Assembly: GCF_009183365.2 (NCBI RefSeq)
Contig: NZ_CP068230.1
Location: 3,935,001 to 3,999,000 of the forward strand
From: Shewanella algae
GTDB taxonomy: Bacteria > Pseudomonadota > Gammaproteobacteria > Enterobacterales > Shewanellaceae
Length of the DNA: 64,000 nt
Reading direction: 5' to 3'
The stretch's first letter is position 1, and every line of letters starts with the position of its first letter. The translations under genes and the position numbers were made by a program. Of the stretch, positions 8,855 through 17,476 are shown one piece after another. The notes below the pieces were generated by a model. That model was not told the DNA's origin and ran no database searches. It worked only from the letters and a program-made list of their open reading frames with translations.

Positions 8855-9745
8855 TTGGATCTGAAAGTTGTTCGCTACTTTATTGAGATAGTGGATGCCG
8901 GCGGATTTGCCAAAGCGGCGGAAAAGATCCACCTGACCCAACCTGCGCTGTCCAAGTCTATTCGCCAGTTGGAACAGGATCTGGATCTTGTGCTCTTGGA
9001 AAGGGGCAAACGCGGCAGCCAGTTACGTCCCACAGCAGCCGGAGAGGTCGTCTACCGTCACGGCCAGGAACTATTGAATGTACGTCGCAACATGCTCAGA
9101 GAGCTGGCGGCGCAGCGCAGTCTCAACTCGGGTGAACTGCATCTGGGACTGGCCCCCCTCGGCAGTGCCGAACTCTTTGCTCCTGTCATCGCCCGCTTTC
9201 GCAGCCGTTATCCCAAGGTGCAGATGCATCTCTTGGTTCGCGGCGGCGTAGAGCAAACCGCGGCCCTCAAGAAGGGGGAAATCGAGCTGGCAACCGGGAT
9301 CATCTCCTTTGAGGATGAGTTTGATGGCATCAGGATCCGCCGCGATCCCATGGTGGTGGTATTGCCAAGACAACATCCTTTGGCCAATAGCCAAGAGCTG
9401 ACTCTCAAGGCATTGGCAGATATTCCACAGATACTGTTCGAACCCGAATATGCCCTGCATGAGCTGGTGATAAATGCCTGTCAGAGAGCCGGCTTCAGCC
9501 CCAAAGATGTGACCCGGGTCAGTCATCCCGACTTTGGTATCGCCCTGGTGGCAGCAGGCACAGGTGCCATGATACTGCCCAGCTTTATTGCCGAGCGCCA
9601 CGCGGTGGCCGGGGTGATCAGTATTCCTCTGGCCGCCTCAGATCTGATCTGGGAACTGTCGCTGTTTTGGCGCCGGGGGCAACCACTGTCTTTTGCCGCC
9701 CAGGCCATGGTCGAGCTGGTCAGACAACGGCTGGCGCTGAGCTGA
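8855..9745 (+). CDS. LysR family transcriptional regulator (likely regulator of the divergent lrgAB-like operon)
   Basis: DNA-binding regulator of 296 residues. The N-terminal winged helix-turn-helix reads MDLKVVRYFIEIVDAGGFAK then AAEKIHLTQPALSKSIRQLE, the standard LysR pattern; the rest is the two-lobed effector-binding domain. The start is a TTG at 8855, preceded by AAGG seven bases upstream; no ATG or GTG fits the conserved N-terminus better. Divergent placement next to lrgAB mirrors CidR-cidAB in other bacteria, so it probably controls that operon and itself; this is inferred from position. The effector is unknown. Confidence 0.9.
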   Translation: MDLKVVRYFIEIVDAGGFAKAAEKIHLTQPALSKSIRQLEQDLDLVLLERGKRGSQLRPTAAGEVVYRHGQELLNVRRNMLRELAAQRSLNSGELHLGLAPLGSAELFAPVIARFRSRYPKVQMHLLVRGGVEQTAALKKGEIELATGIISFEDEFDGIRIRRDPMVVVLPRQHPLANSQELTLKALADIPQILFEPEYALHELVINACQRAGFSPKDVTRVSHPDFGIALVAAGTGAMILPSFIAERHAVAGVISIPLAASDLIWELSLFWRRGQPLSFAAQAMVELVRQRLALS

Positions 9746-9826
9746 AATCCCGACGCTTCAAGCGCTGCAGCCGAGTTAATTTTCGCCAACCGAGTCACAG
9801 TGTACCGTTACAGCATTACAAACTCA

Positions 9827-9855
9827 TTGACACCCTCTTTTCGCGCCGCTAAGGT
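9827..9855 (+). promoter_or_regulatory. Candidate promoter of the tyrP leader
   Basis: A perfect TTGACA (9827-9832) with a 17-base spacer to TAAGGT (9850-9855), a weak -10. It would start a transcript with a leader of about 250 bases before the permease. Confidence 0.4.
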
Positions 9856-9859
9856 GAAT

Positions 9860-10100
9860 CACACTTTTCCGGGCCCAATGGGCCCGGGGTTCATTTACAC
9901 AACCCGAGGTTCGCAATGCGGCCAATACACAAGCTTTATCTCTATCCCAAGCCACGGTGGCTTTGATGGGGATAATGACCTGAACTTCCCTCTCCTGTGA
10001 GCCATTGTGGCTTTGTTGTCAGGTTTCGTTACCGGTTATCCGGCTCTCTTGGGGCCCCCTCAAACCAAAACCCTGGGGACCCAGTACGAAAATGCTTGTT
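9860..10100 (+). ncRNA. Structured 5' leader with a repeated hairpin motif upstream of tyrP
   Basis: The leader folds by eye into a series of stems. CCGGGCCCAATGGGCCCGG comes first. Next, TATCCC (9943-9948) pairs with GGGATA (9969-9974) around AAGCCA-CGG-TGGCTT. Next, ACCTGA (9978-9983) pairs with TCAGGT (10019-10024) around AGCCA-TTG-TGGCT (10000-10012). The two inner hairpins share the sequence RAGCCANNGTGGCTTTGWTG. A GC-rich arm follows near 10048-10082. No T-run terminator is evident, and no Trp- or Tyr-rich leader peptide was found. It may be a cis-regulatory RNA; I know no named family that matches. Confidence 0.4.
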
Positions 10101-10114
10101 GAGAATGTAATAAA

Positions 10115-11320
10115 ATGAAGAACAACAAAACCTTCGGTAGCATGCTGATCATTGCAGGCACCACGATAGGCGCCGGGATGCTGGCGCTGCCGCTGGCTTC
10201 AGCCGGCCTGGGTTTCGGGGTCGCCTCAATACTGATGCTACTACTCTGGGGATTGATGAGCTACACAGCGCTGTTAATGCTGGAAGTGCATCAACATGCC
10301 CCGGCTCATGCCACTCTGCACACCTTGGCGCACAAGTTGCTCGGCCGTAAGGGGCAGTTGCTGGCCAGCCTGGCGATGATGTTCCTGCTGTACGCCCTGT
10401 GCGCCGCCTATATTGCCGGTGGTGGTGCCCAGCTCAACGATAAATTGGTTCGCTATGCGGATTTAACACTTCCCCCCCAGGTGGGCGCCATTAGCTTTGC
10501 CCTGCTGATAGCCCTGGTGGTCGCCATAGGCACTCATTCGGTCGATATGATTAACCGGGTGTTATTTGCCTTGAAGATTATTGCCCTGGTCATCATGTTG
10601 GCGCTGCTGTTGCCCCACGCCCAAGGCGGATACCTGCTGGAGCTGCCGTTGCAGCAAGGTTTGGTCATCTCTGCCCTGCCGGTAATCTTCACCTCTTTTG
10701 GGTTTCACGGCTCGATCCCCTCTGTGGTGCGCTATGTGGGGTTGGATATCAAGGCGCTGAAGAAGATCATGATTGTCGGCTCGGCCCTGCCGCTGCTGGT
10801 TTACCTGCTTTGGCAACTGGCCAGTCAGGGCGCCTTGAGCCAGAGTGAATTGATGGCCTCCAAGGAGCTCCCCAAATTCATCAATGGCTTGGGGCAACTG
10901 CTGCATAACCCCATGATAGGCCAGACTGTATCCATATTTGCCGACCTGGCACTGGCCACCTCCTTCCTGGGAGTCAGCCTGGGGCTATTTGATTTTATGG
11001 GCGATATTCTGCGCCGCAACGACAGTGCAGGCCACAGGCTGCAAACGGCGGCCATCACCTTCCTGCCTCCGCTGGGATTTGCCCTCTTCTACCCTCAGGG
11101 ATTTATGGCCGCCCTGGGCTATGCCTCGATAGCTTTGGTGATACTGGCAGTATTCCTGCCCGTCGCCATGGTCTGGAAGCAAAGGAGCCAGCCAATGTCC
11201 GAGGGCAGCTACCGGGTTGGCGGCGGCAAAGTGGCACTCATGCTGGCAGCGCTGTGCGGGGTGGTGATTATTCTCAGCCAACTGCTGCAAATGGCCGGGA
11301 TACTGACCAACGTAGGCTAA
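10115..11320 (+). CDS. tyrP: Tyrosine-specific/aromatic amino acid permease (HAAAP family)
   Basis: Inner-membrane proton symporter for aromatic amino acids, 401 residues with about eleven hydrophobic helices. It follows E. coli TyrP closely along its length: KTFGSMLIIAGTTIGAGMLA at the N-terminus, SALPVIFTSFGFHGSIPSVV in the middle, LFADLALATSFLGV-like FADLALATSFLGVSLGLFDF and TFLPPLGFALFYPQGF late. Substrate (Tyr rather than Trp) is inferred from similarity to TyrP over Mtr. ATG at 10115 comes after GAGAATGTAATAAA, with only a weak ribosome-binding site. It is monocistronic, behind a structured leader and before a very strong terminator. Confidence 0.88.
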   Translation: MKNNKTFGSMLIIAGTTIGAGMLALPLASAGLGFGVASILMLLLWGLMSYTALLMLEVHQHAPAHATLHTLAHKLLGRKGQLLASLAMMFLLYALCAAYIAGGGAQLNDKLVRYADLTLPPQVGAISFALLIALVVAIGTHSVDMINRVLFALKIIALVIMLALLLPHAQGGYLLELPLQQGLVISALPVIFTSFGFHGSIPSVVRYVGLDIKALKKIMIVGSALPLLVYLLWQLASQGALSQSELMASKELPKFINGLGQLLHNPMIGQTVSIFADLALATSFLGVSLGLFDFMGDILRRNDSAGHRLQTAAITFLPPLGFALFYPQGFMAALGYASIALVILAVFLPVAMVWKQRSQPMSEGSYRVGGGKVALMLAALCGVVIILSQLLQMAGILTNVG

Positions 11321-11364
11321 CAAGGGATTGTATGGAGTCGGCAAACTGGCCGCCGTCCATACTT

Positions 11365-11400
11365 AAAGTAAAACGCAGCTCTCGGGCTGCGTTTTACTTT
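11365..11400. terminator. Bidirectional terminator, 15-bp perfect stem
   Basis: AAAGTAAAACGCAGC (11365-11379), loop TCTCGG, GCTGCGTTTTACTTT (11386-11400). It separates tyrP from the convergent membrane protein gene. Confidence 0.93.
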
Positions 11401-11410
11401 GGTTCATCCT

Positions 11411-11848
11411 TCAGTTTATCGGTTCCAACGATACTCTGAAGCGACTGGCTGACAGCTGGGAAAAAACCAGGTCAAACCCTTCCGGGATCTCTTGCTCACT
11501 GATGACGACTCGCTGATCCAGCTGCTGTTCCAGGGCCTGTTGGCGCCGCTGCTGCCTTTGCTGCATTGCGCTCCTGCCACTGATAAAACTGGCGCCGCCA
11601 AGCAAGACTCCAACCAGCGCCAGCAGATTAGCCACCATGGGATTGCCTATTTGCAGCGCACTGGCGTCATCCAGCAGCCACCAGAGAATGGAGGCACTCA
11701 GCAGTAATACCCCAAAGGCCAACCTGGCTATCGCGCTCGGCGCATTGTCTATCGGCAATACCAATTGGATATCGGCGGGTAAGTCTGCAAGGGTTACAGT
11801 CTGGGGTAACGGCTCGTCCTGCGCTGAGGCACTCTGGGGATCGGGCAT
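11411..11848 (-). CDS. Membrane protein of unknown function, 145 residues
   Basis: Not recognised. An acidic/Gln-rich soluble N-terminus of about 40 residues is followed by two hydrophobic helices (near 44-62, ARLAFGVLLLSASILWWLL, and 69-92, GNPMVANLLALVGVLLGGAS), then a Gln/Arg-rich charged stretch RSAMQQRQQRRQQALEQQLD likely to be helical or coiled, and a short C-terminal domain. The topology suggests both ends in the cytoplasm. Alone on its strand, it shares the terminator with tyrP; a typical accessory gene of the genus. Confidence 0.7.
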   Translation of the reverse strand: MPDPQSASAQDEPLPQTVTLADLPADIQLVLPIDNAPSAIARLAFGVLLLSASILWWLLDDASALQIGNPMVANLLALVGVLLGGASFISGRSAMQQRQQRRQQALEQQLDQRVVISEQEIPEGFDLVFSQLSASRFRVSLEPIN

Positions 11849-12067
11849 AAATCATCCTTAATTTGAATGGAATGGGCTGAAACACGCGGGTCGGCTTCAA
11901 CCCAATTTAACGACATCTTGTCCTTATGTCTGTGGTTACTGCCGTTCACAACGGCCAGTTCATTATACGCAAGCATCAAGAAGCGCCGCAAACTCAATGT
12001 GTTATCAATTTGAACTCTGCTGGAAATCTGTGCATTTTGTGGCGGCAATAGCGCCTGCTGTACTCAC

Positions 12068-13039
12068 TTGGCAAACTTGACCCCAATAGTGACGGCAGAC
12101 ACAATAGCGCCGGAGACTCATTTGACGGAGCCCGTGGTGAGCGGTCAGCAACAGATACCAGAGCTGAAATTGGGACTGGCCATGTGGTCCCATAACCAGT
12201 GGCAGCAAAGCCTTTATGGAAAGGGGACGCCTCAAGCCGAGCGTCTGGCGCGCTACGCCGAGGTTTTCAATACGGTGGAGGGCAACACCAGCTTTTATGC
12301 CACCCCGTCAGCAAACAGCGTCAGTAACTGGCGCGATGCCGTGGGTGAGGACTTTCGCTTTACCTTTAAACTGCCACAGGAGATCACTCACAAGTTGCAA
12401 CTGAGGCACTGTGACGATGAACTCAGGCAGTTCCTGCAGGTGATGTCGCCACTGTTTGCCAAGACAGGCCTGTGGAAGATTCAGTTGCCCGGCTATTTTG
12501 GCCCCGAAGCCCTTGGGGCACTGGACGCCTTTCTTGGCAAATTGCCAACCGAGTTGCCTCTTGGGGTTGAGGTGCGCCACCCGGCCTTCTTTGCCAAAGG
12601 GGAAGCCGAGCGTCAACTCAACCGCTTGCTGCTGCAGCGCTCGGTCAACCGCATCATAATGGACACCCGACCGGTATTTGCCGCACCACCAAACAGTGCC
12701 GCCGTCATCGATGCCCATGAAAAGAAACCCAAAGTACCGGTACATGCCATAGCCACCGGCCGCTATCCCACAGTGCGCTTTATCGGCCACCCTGAGCTTG
12801 AGGCCAATCAGGGCTTCTTCAAGCCTTGGCTGGACAAGCTATGCCAATGGCTGGAAGAGGAGCGCCAACCCTATCTGTTCATCCACACCCCGGATAATGC
12901 CCAGGCACCTGAGCTGGCCATAAGCCTGCAGCGTCTGCTGAGCGCTCGCTGGCAAGCCAAACACGGCCAACCTCTTCAGGCGTTTCAGCTAGCTGAACAG
13001 GCAGACTCCCAAAACCAACAGCTGGGTCTGGCACTGTGA
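12068..13039 (+). CDS. DUF72 family protein (YecE-like)
   Basis: Cytosolic TIM-barrel-like protein of unknown biochemical role. Family marks are LKLGLAMWSHNQW near the N-terminus, FNTVEGNTSFYATPS (the conserved N-T-F-Y block), FRFTFKLPQEITH and LGVEVRHPAFF. The start is uncertain: TTG 12068 gives 323 residues, while a GTG at 12137 with ACGGAG just upstream would give about 300. DUF72 proteins normally begin only a few residues before the GxxxW block, which favours the shorter form. It is followed after 31 bases by an AAA ATPase gene in the same direction, so the two may be cotranscribed. Confidence 0.85.
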   Translation: MANLTPIVTADTIAPETHLTEPVVSGQQQIPELKLGLAMWSHNQWQQSLYGKGTPQAERLARYAEVFNTVEGNTSFYATPSANSVSNWRDAVGEDFRFTFKLPQEITHKLQLRHCDDELRQFLQVMSPLFAKTGLWKIQLPGYFGPEALGALDAFLGKLPTELPLGVEVRHPAFFAKGEAERQLNRLLLQRSVNRIIMDTRPVFAAPPNSAAVIDAHEKKPKVPVHAIATGRYPTVRFIGHPELEANQGFFKPWLDKLCQWLEEERQPYLFIHTPDNAQAPELAISLQRLLSARWQAKHGQPLQAFQLAEQADSQNQQLGLAL

Positions 13040-13070
13040 CCGGCACAAGCTATTTATCCGCGAGGTCCTT

Positions 13071-14237
13071 ATGCTGAGTTGTCTGGCGATAGAAAATTAC
13101 CGCTCGTTACGTGAAGTGGTGTTGCCGCTGGAGCGCCTGAACCTGGTGACAGGCAGCAACGGGAGCGGCAAGTCCAATCTCTACAAGGCGTTGAGACTGC
13201 TGGCGCAAACAGCTGATGGTGGCGTGGTCAAGGCATTGGCAAAAGAAGGCGGCCTGGAGTCCAGTTTCTGGGCCGGTCCGGAAAAGTTCAGTCGCGATAT
13301 GTTGGCAGGTACGGCCAACATAGAAGGAACCGTGCGCCACCAGAGCAAACGTCTTAAATTGGGTTTTGCCGCCGATGACTTTAGTTATCTCATCGAACTT
13401 GGACTCCCCAAACCTGACTCTACGACGCTATTTGGCCTGGATCCCCAAATCAAACGCGAAGCCATCTGGTGCGGCTCCCTCTATCGGCCTGCCTCTGTGT
13501 TGGTCGAGCGCCGCGGTGCCCTGGTGAAAAGACGCGGGGAGCATGACTGGCAACTACTGGACAACCATCTCCATCTCGGCGACAGCATGCTCAGCCAACT
13601 GGCCGATCCTGAACGCAGCCCAGAGATCCTCACCCTCAGGGACAGAATTCGAGCCTGGCGTTTCTACGATCATTTCCGCAGCGATCAACAAGCACCGGCC
13701 CGTCGAGCGCAACTGGCGACCCTGACCCCAGTGCTGCACCATGATGGTCGCGATCTGGTATCGGCGATTCAAACTATTTTCGAGATAGGTGATGCCGACG
13801 CCTTCCATCATGCGATCAAAGATGCCTTTCCCGGTGCCACTATCAGCATAGCGGCCACGGGTGCCGGCATGCTGCAACTGGCATTTCACCAACAAGGCCT
13901 GCTAAGACCCCTGTCGCTGAGTGAATTGTCCGACGGTACCTTAAGGTACTTACTTTTGGTGGCGGCTTTACTGACTCCCAGACCACCGGAATTAATGGTG
14001 CTTAACGAGCCCGAAACCAGCCTGCATCCCGATCTCTTGCCCGCGCTGGCGCGTTTAATCATCAAGGCCTCTTCTGTGTGTCAGCTCTGGATAGTGTCAC
14101 ACGCCGCAAGATTAATCCATGCGCTGGAAACCCAGGGAGACTGCAACACATTGCAGCTGGATAAACAGCTGGGGGCCACTTGTGTCCAGGGGCAAGATTT
14201 GCTCTCAACTCCGCCGTGGCGCTGGCACAATAACTAG
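13071..14237 (+). CDS. AAA/ABC-type ATPase (RecF/SMC-like, AAA_21)
   Basis: Predicted soluble ATPase of 388 residues. Walker A is GSNGSGKS at 28-35, right after an N-terminal IENYRSLREVVLPLERLN strand pair typical of RecF/OLD-like proteins. The signature LSELSDGTLRYLLL and Walker B VLNEPETSLHP lie near the C-terminus, with a final His switch in WIVSHAARL. The Walker B Asp of the common LDEPE is Asn here, but the catalytic Glu is kept. There is no TOPRIM domain, so it is not a full OLD nuclease. It follows the DUF72 gene by 31 bases; GAGGTCCTT is the ribosome-binding site. A role in DNA repair or defence is possible but not shown. Confidence 0.85.
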   Translation: MLSCLAIENYRSLREVVLPLERLNLVTGSNGSGKSNLYKALRLLAQTADGGVVKALAKEGGLESSFWAGPEKFSRDMLAGTANIEGTVRHQSKRLKLGFAADDFSYLIELGLPKPDSTTLFGLDPQIKREAIWCGSLYRPASVLVERRGALVKRRGEHDWQLLDNHLHLGDSMLSQLADPERSPEILTLRDRIRAWRFYDHFRSDQQAPARRAQLATLTPVLHHDGRDLVSAIQTIFEIGDADAFHHAIKDAFPGATISIAATGAGMLQLAFHQQGLLRPLSLSELSDGTLRYLLLVAALLTPRPPELMVLNEPETSLHPDLLPALARLIIKASSVCQLWIVSHAARLIHALETQGDCNTLQLDKQLGATCVQGQDLLSTPPWRWHNN

Positions 14238-14254
14238 CCCGCGATTGCGGGCTA
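14235..14254. terminator. Hairpin at the ATPase stop codon
   Basis: TAGCCCGC-GATT-GCGGGCTA is a perfect 8-bp stem that includes the ATPase stop codon. It lacks a long T-run on either strand, so termination may be partial. Confidence 0.45.
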
Positions 14255-14273
14255 AGGTGAGTAACTCGAATCC

Positions 14274-14813
14274 TTACTTTCTGGCACCGACCGGGATCAT
14301 TATGTGGGCATAGGGCGTGCCCTTCCACATCACATAGGGCCCACCTTGAGCCGGGTCGGTCGGCAAACTGTCGAGCATGGCAGGATCCGGCAGCAGAATC
14401 ATCAGGTGCGGCCCTTCGACTATCCATTGATTATCCGCGGTTTCCATTTCGGCATAAGGGTCGATATTGCTGGCCCCACCATCACCGGCCAGCATGTAGG
14501 AAATACCTATCGCTTTGGCTTGAAATGGTTTTTTCTCCATCCAAGCGTGTGCCCATTCCATCCAGGGACCATCCATACACATGGGAGCCGTTCCCTTGAG
14601 CTGTGGCGGAGTTGGAAAGCAGGTGTAGCTGCCATCACCTTGTTGCAGAACATTCTTGTTCCAATCAACAACGGTAACACTGGCACGTATGGTGGGCGGA
14701 GCGGCACTCAGGGCGTCATCCAACATCATCTGCTGTGCTTCAGTGAGTGCGGCATGGGTGGCACTGGCGAAGGAAGACAGGGTCAAAGTCAAAATTAGAG
14801 CTGAAGTTTTCAT
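14274..14813 (-). CDS. Exported protein of unknown function, 179 residues
   Basis: The start chosen is ATG 14813, giving the signal peptide MKTSALILTLTLSSFASATH with cleavage near ATHA-ALTEA. The open frame extends to 14906, but those codons add no export signal. The mature part has segments TVVDWNKNVLQQGDGSYTCF, CMDGPWMEWAHAWMEK and PHLMILLPDPAMLDSLPTDP; two cysteines could form a disulfide. I recall similar small secreted proteins in marine gammaproteobacteria but cannot name a family. It stands alone, convergent with the ATPase gene and divergent from the diguanylate cyclase. Confidence 0.75.
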   Translation of the reverse strand: MKTSALILTLTLSSFASATHAALTEAQQMMLDDALSAAPPTIRASVTVVDWNKNVLQQGDGSYTCFPTPPQLKGTAPMCMDGPWMEWAHAWMEKKPFQAKAIGISYMLAGDGGASNIDPYAEMETADNQWIVEGPHLMILLPDPAMLDSLPTDPAQGGPYVMWKGTPYAHIMIPVGARK

Positions 14814-14949
14814 CAAACCAGCCTCCAGGTTGAACTCGGATACAACAACACCGAGATCTCCAGTATAGTTTCTGCAGAAAAAATCGATTTTGCCCCGTAA
14901 ATTCAATATATTGGACTAAGATAAAACTAAAACCCCATGAGGAGACAAA

Positions 14950-15879
14950 ATGTTTTCTCTGTCCCAGACCTTATCTATCTTCGCCGCTTTACCGGATCCC
15001 GTGTTTATTCTGACCCGCAGTGGCCGCTATGCCGCGGTACTGGGAGGTTCCGACAGTCGCTACTATCACGACGGCACAACCTTGATAGGGCAATACATCT
15101 CCCAGGTCATCCAGCAGCCCAAGTGCGAATGGTTTCTGAGCCAGATAGCGCAAGCCTTGCTGAGCCGCCGTCTCTGGGTGGTGGAATACAGCCTTGGCGG
15201 CAACGACGTCAAGGGACTCACAGAGCAAGGCCCCGCAGAGCCCATCTGGTTTGAAGGTCGGGTACAGGCGCTGGATTTTCAAATAGAGGGTGAAGATGCC
15301 GTGGTCTGGGTAGCCAGCAATATTACCCGCCGCCATCAATTGGAGCAGGAGCTCAGGGAAAGATGCGAGCGCGATCCGCTTACTCAGTTATACAACCGCC
15401 GTAAATTGCTCAAATTGCTGACAGAAAACCTAACCCTGTTTCAGCGTTACCGAACCCCGACCAGCATATTGATCTTCGATCTCGACAACCTCAAGAAACT
15501 CAACGACAGCTCTGGCCATCTGATGGGCGACAAGGCGATAGTTACTCTGGGTGAGGTCTGTCTGGCCAGCCTCAGAACTCAGGATATCGCCTCCCGTTAC
15601 GGCGGCGATGAATTTGTCATTCTTATGCCCCACACTGCTGCCGAGCAGGCATTGCCCATAGCCGAGCGCCTACGAAGCGAGTGTGCCCGGCGCCTCAGAG
15701 CCTTGGGGATTGCCGCTGAATGCGCCAGTATCAGCGGCGGCCTCAGCGAGTTTCAATGCAGTGATACCAGTATAGATGCCGTGGTTTCCAGGGCCGATGG
15801 CGCCCTTTACCAAGCCAAAGCACAGGGTCGCAACCGGATTGTGCTGGCCAAGGGGCCAGAGTGCACTGAATCGCCCTAA
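14950..15879 (+). CDS. PAS-GGDEF diguanylate cyclase
   Basis: Makes cyclic di-GMP from two GTP. An N-terminal PAS-like sensor (about 1-125, LPDPVFILTRSGRYAAVLGG) ends in the typical DITRR-type linker SNITRRHQLEQEL, followed by a GGDEF domain beginning DPLTQLYNRRK. The active-site motif is intact, GGDEF near residue 218, and RTQD five residues before it is a product-inhibition I-site. No transmembrane segment, so it is cytosolic. ATG 14950 follows TGAGGAGACAAA, an excellent ribosome-binding site. There is no EAL domain, and no partner gene is adjacent. Confidence 0.93.
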   Translation: MFSLSQTLSIFAALPDPVFILTRSGRYAAVLGGSDSRYYHDGTTLIGQYISQVIQQPKCEWFLSQIAQALLSRRLWVVEYSLGGNDVKGLTEQGPAEPIWFEGRVQALDFQIEGEDAVVWVASNITRRHQLEQELRERCERDPLTQLYNRRKLLKLLTENLTLFQRYRTPTSILIFDLDNLKKLNDSSGHLMGDKAIVTLGEVCLASLRTQDIASRYGGDEFVILMPHTAAEQALPIAERLRSECARRLRALGIAAECASISGGLSEFQCSDTSIDAVVSRADGALYQAKAQGRNRIVLAKGPECTESP

Positions 15880-15895
15880 AAAACACGGGCAAACA

Positions 15896-15922
15896 AAAAG
15901 CCGGCACTTGGCCGGCTTCTTC
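15896..15922. terminator. Bidirectional terminator between the cyclase gene and lysS
   Basis: AAAAAGCCGGC, loop ACTTG, GCCGGCTTCTTC; strong stem between convergent genes. Confidence 0.85.
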
Positions 15923-15956
15923 ATTGCATAGACTCGTCTAATTCGAGCGACTGAAC

Positions 15957-17459
15957 TTAAGCCTGTGGGCGCATGGCCGGGAACAGGATCACGTCACGAA
16001 TGGTGTGAGTGTTGGTAAACAACATCACCAGACGGTCGATACCTATGCCCTGACCGGCTGTCGGTGGCAGGCCGTGCTCCAGCGCCGTAATATAGTCGGC
16101 ATCATAGAACATGGCTTCGTCGTCACCGGCATCCTTGGCTTCAACCTGAGCCTTGAAGCGGTTGTCCTGATCTTCGGCGTCATTGAGCTCGCTGAAACCG
16201 TTGGCCACTTCACGACCACCGATGAAGAACTCGAAGCGGTCAGTGATAAAGTCGTTGTCATCGTTGCGACGGGCCAGTGGCGAGATGTCAGCTGGGTAGC
16301 CGGTGATAAAGGTAGGCTGCATCAGTTTAGGCTCGGCGGTTTCACCGAAGATCTCTTCCAGCAGTTGACCACAGGTCCAGAAAGATTCGATTTCCAGTCC
16401 TACATCCTTGGCCAGCTTACGCATAAACTCAAGATCCTTGACCTCTTCATAGGTCATGGCCTGAATAGTGGCGTTGTCTGGGTTGTAGTGCTGAATCGCT
16501 TCCAACATGCTCATGCGGGCGTAAGGGCCGCCGAAGTCGATGCTGTGCTCGCCGTAAGGCAGCTTGGTGTCACCCAGCAGATCCTGAGCGATGGAAGACA
16601 GCATCTCTTCGGTAAGATCCATCAGATCGCGGTAATCTGCATAGGCCATATAGAATTCCATCATGGTGAATTCAGGGTTATGGCGTGGCGACAGACCTTC
16701 GTTACGGAAGTTACGGTTGATTTCGAACACTCGCTCAAAACCACCGACAACCAGACGCTTGAGGTACAGCTCAGGCGCAATACGCAGATACATGTCGATA
16801 TCCAGCGCATTGTGGTGAGTGATAAATGGACGCGCAGAAGCACCACCCGGGATGACATGCATCATAGGGGTTTCCACTTCCATAAACTCTTTTTTCACCA
16901 TGAAGTTACGTATGGCGGCAACCACTTTGGAGCGCATTACGAAGGCGTCACGGGAATCCTGGTTGACGATTAGGTCAACATAACGCTGACGGTAACGGGT
17001 TTCCTGATCGGTCAAACCGTGGAACTTCTCAGGCAGTGGGCGCAGCGCCTTGGTCAGCAGCTGATACTCTTCCATATTAACGTACAGGTCGCCCTTACCG
17101 GACAGGTGCAGAGTGCCTTTTACACCAACTATGTCGCCGATATCCAGGCCCTGATAGCGTTCTTTCAGATCAGCCTGTACTTCTTTGCCGGCATAGGCCT
17201 GAATGCGGCCGGATACGTCCTGCAGAACCAGGAAGGGGCCGCGTTTGGCCATGATCCGACCGGCAATGGCGGTCTTGAAGCCCAGAGACTCGAGCTCTTC
17301 TTTGCTCTTATCGGCGAACTGCGCCTGCAGCTCGGCAGCCTTGTGGCTGCGACGGAAAGTGTTAGGGTGACCATTGGCCGGGCAGCCCTGGCGTACATGT
17401 TCCAGCTTGGCGCGACGTTCCGCGATCAGCTTGTTCTCATCCAATACTTGTTCAGTCAT
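15957..17459 (-). CDS. lysS: Lysyl-tRNA synthetase class II
   Basis: Charges tRNA-Lys with lysine. 500 residues, as in E. coli LysS. An OB-fold anticodon-binding domain is at about 65-145 (GRIMAKRGPFLVLQDVSGRI), followed by the class II core: motif 2 in FRNEGLSPRHNPEFTMMEFY and motif 3 in GQGIGIDRLVMLFTNTHTIR, with the C-terminal VILFPAMRP. Second gene of the prfB-lysS operon, 17 bases after prfB. The conserved pairing of these two genes is known from E. coli and many relatives. Confidence 0.98.
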   Translation of the reverse strand: MTEQVLDENKLIAERRAKLEHVRQGCPANGHPNTFRRSHKAAELQAQFADKSKEELESLGFKTAIAGRIMAKRGPFLVLQDVSGRIQAYAGKEVQADLKERYQGLDIGDIVGVKGTLHLSGKGDLYVNMEEYQLLTKALRPLPEKFHGLTDQETRYRQRYVDLIVNQDSRDAFVMRSKVVAAIRNFMVKKEFMEVETPMMHVIPGGASARPFITHHNALDIDMYLRIAPELYLKRLVVGGFERVFEINRNFRNEGLSPRHNPEFTMMEFYMAYADYRDLMDLTEEMLSSIAQDLLGDTKLPYGEHSIDFGGPYARMSMLEAIQHYNPDNATIQAMTYEEVKDLEFMRKLAKDVGLEIESFWTCGQLLEEIFGETAEPKLMQPTFITGYPADISPLARRNDDNDFITDRFEFFIGGREVANGFSELNDAEDQDNRFKAQVEAKDAGDDEAMFYDADYITALEHGLPPTAGQGIGIDRLVMLFTNTHTIRDVILFPAMRPQA

Positions 17460-17476
17460 TTTCCGCTTCTTCTCTG

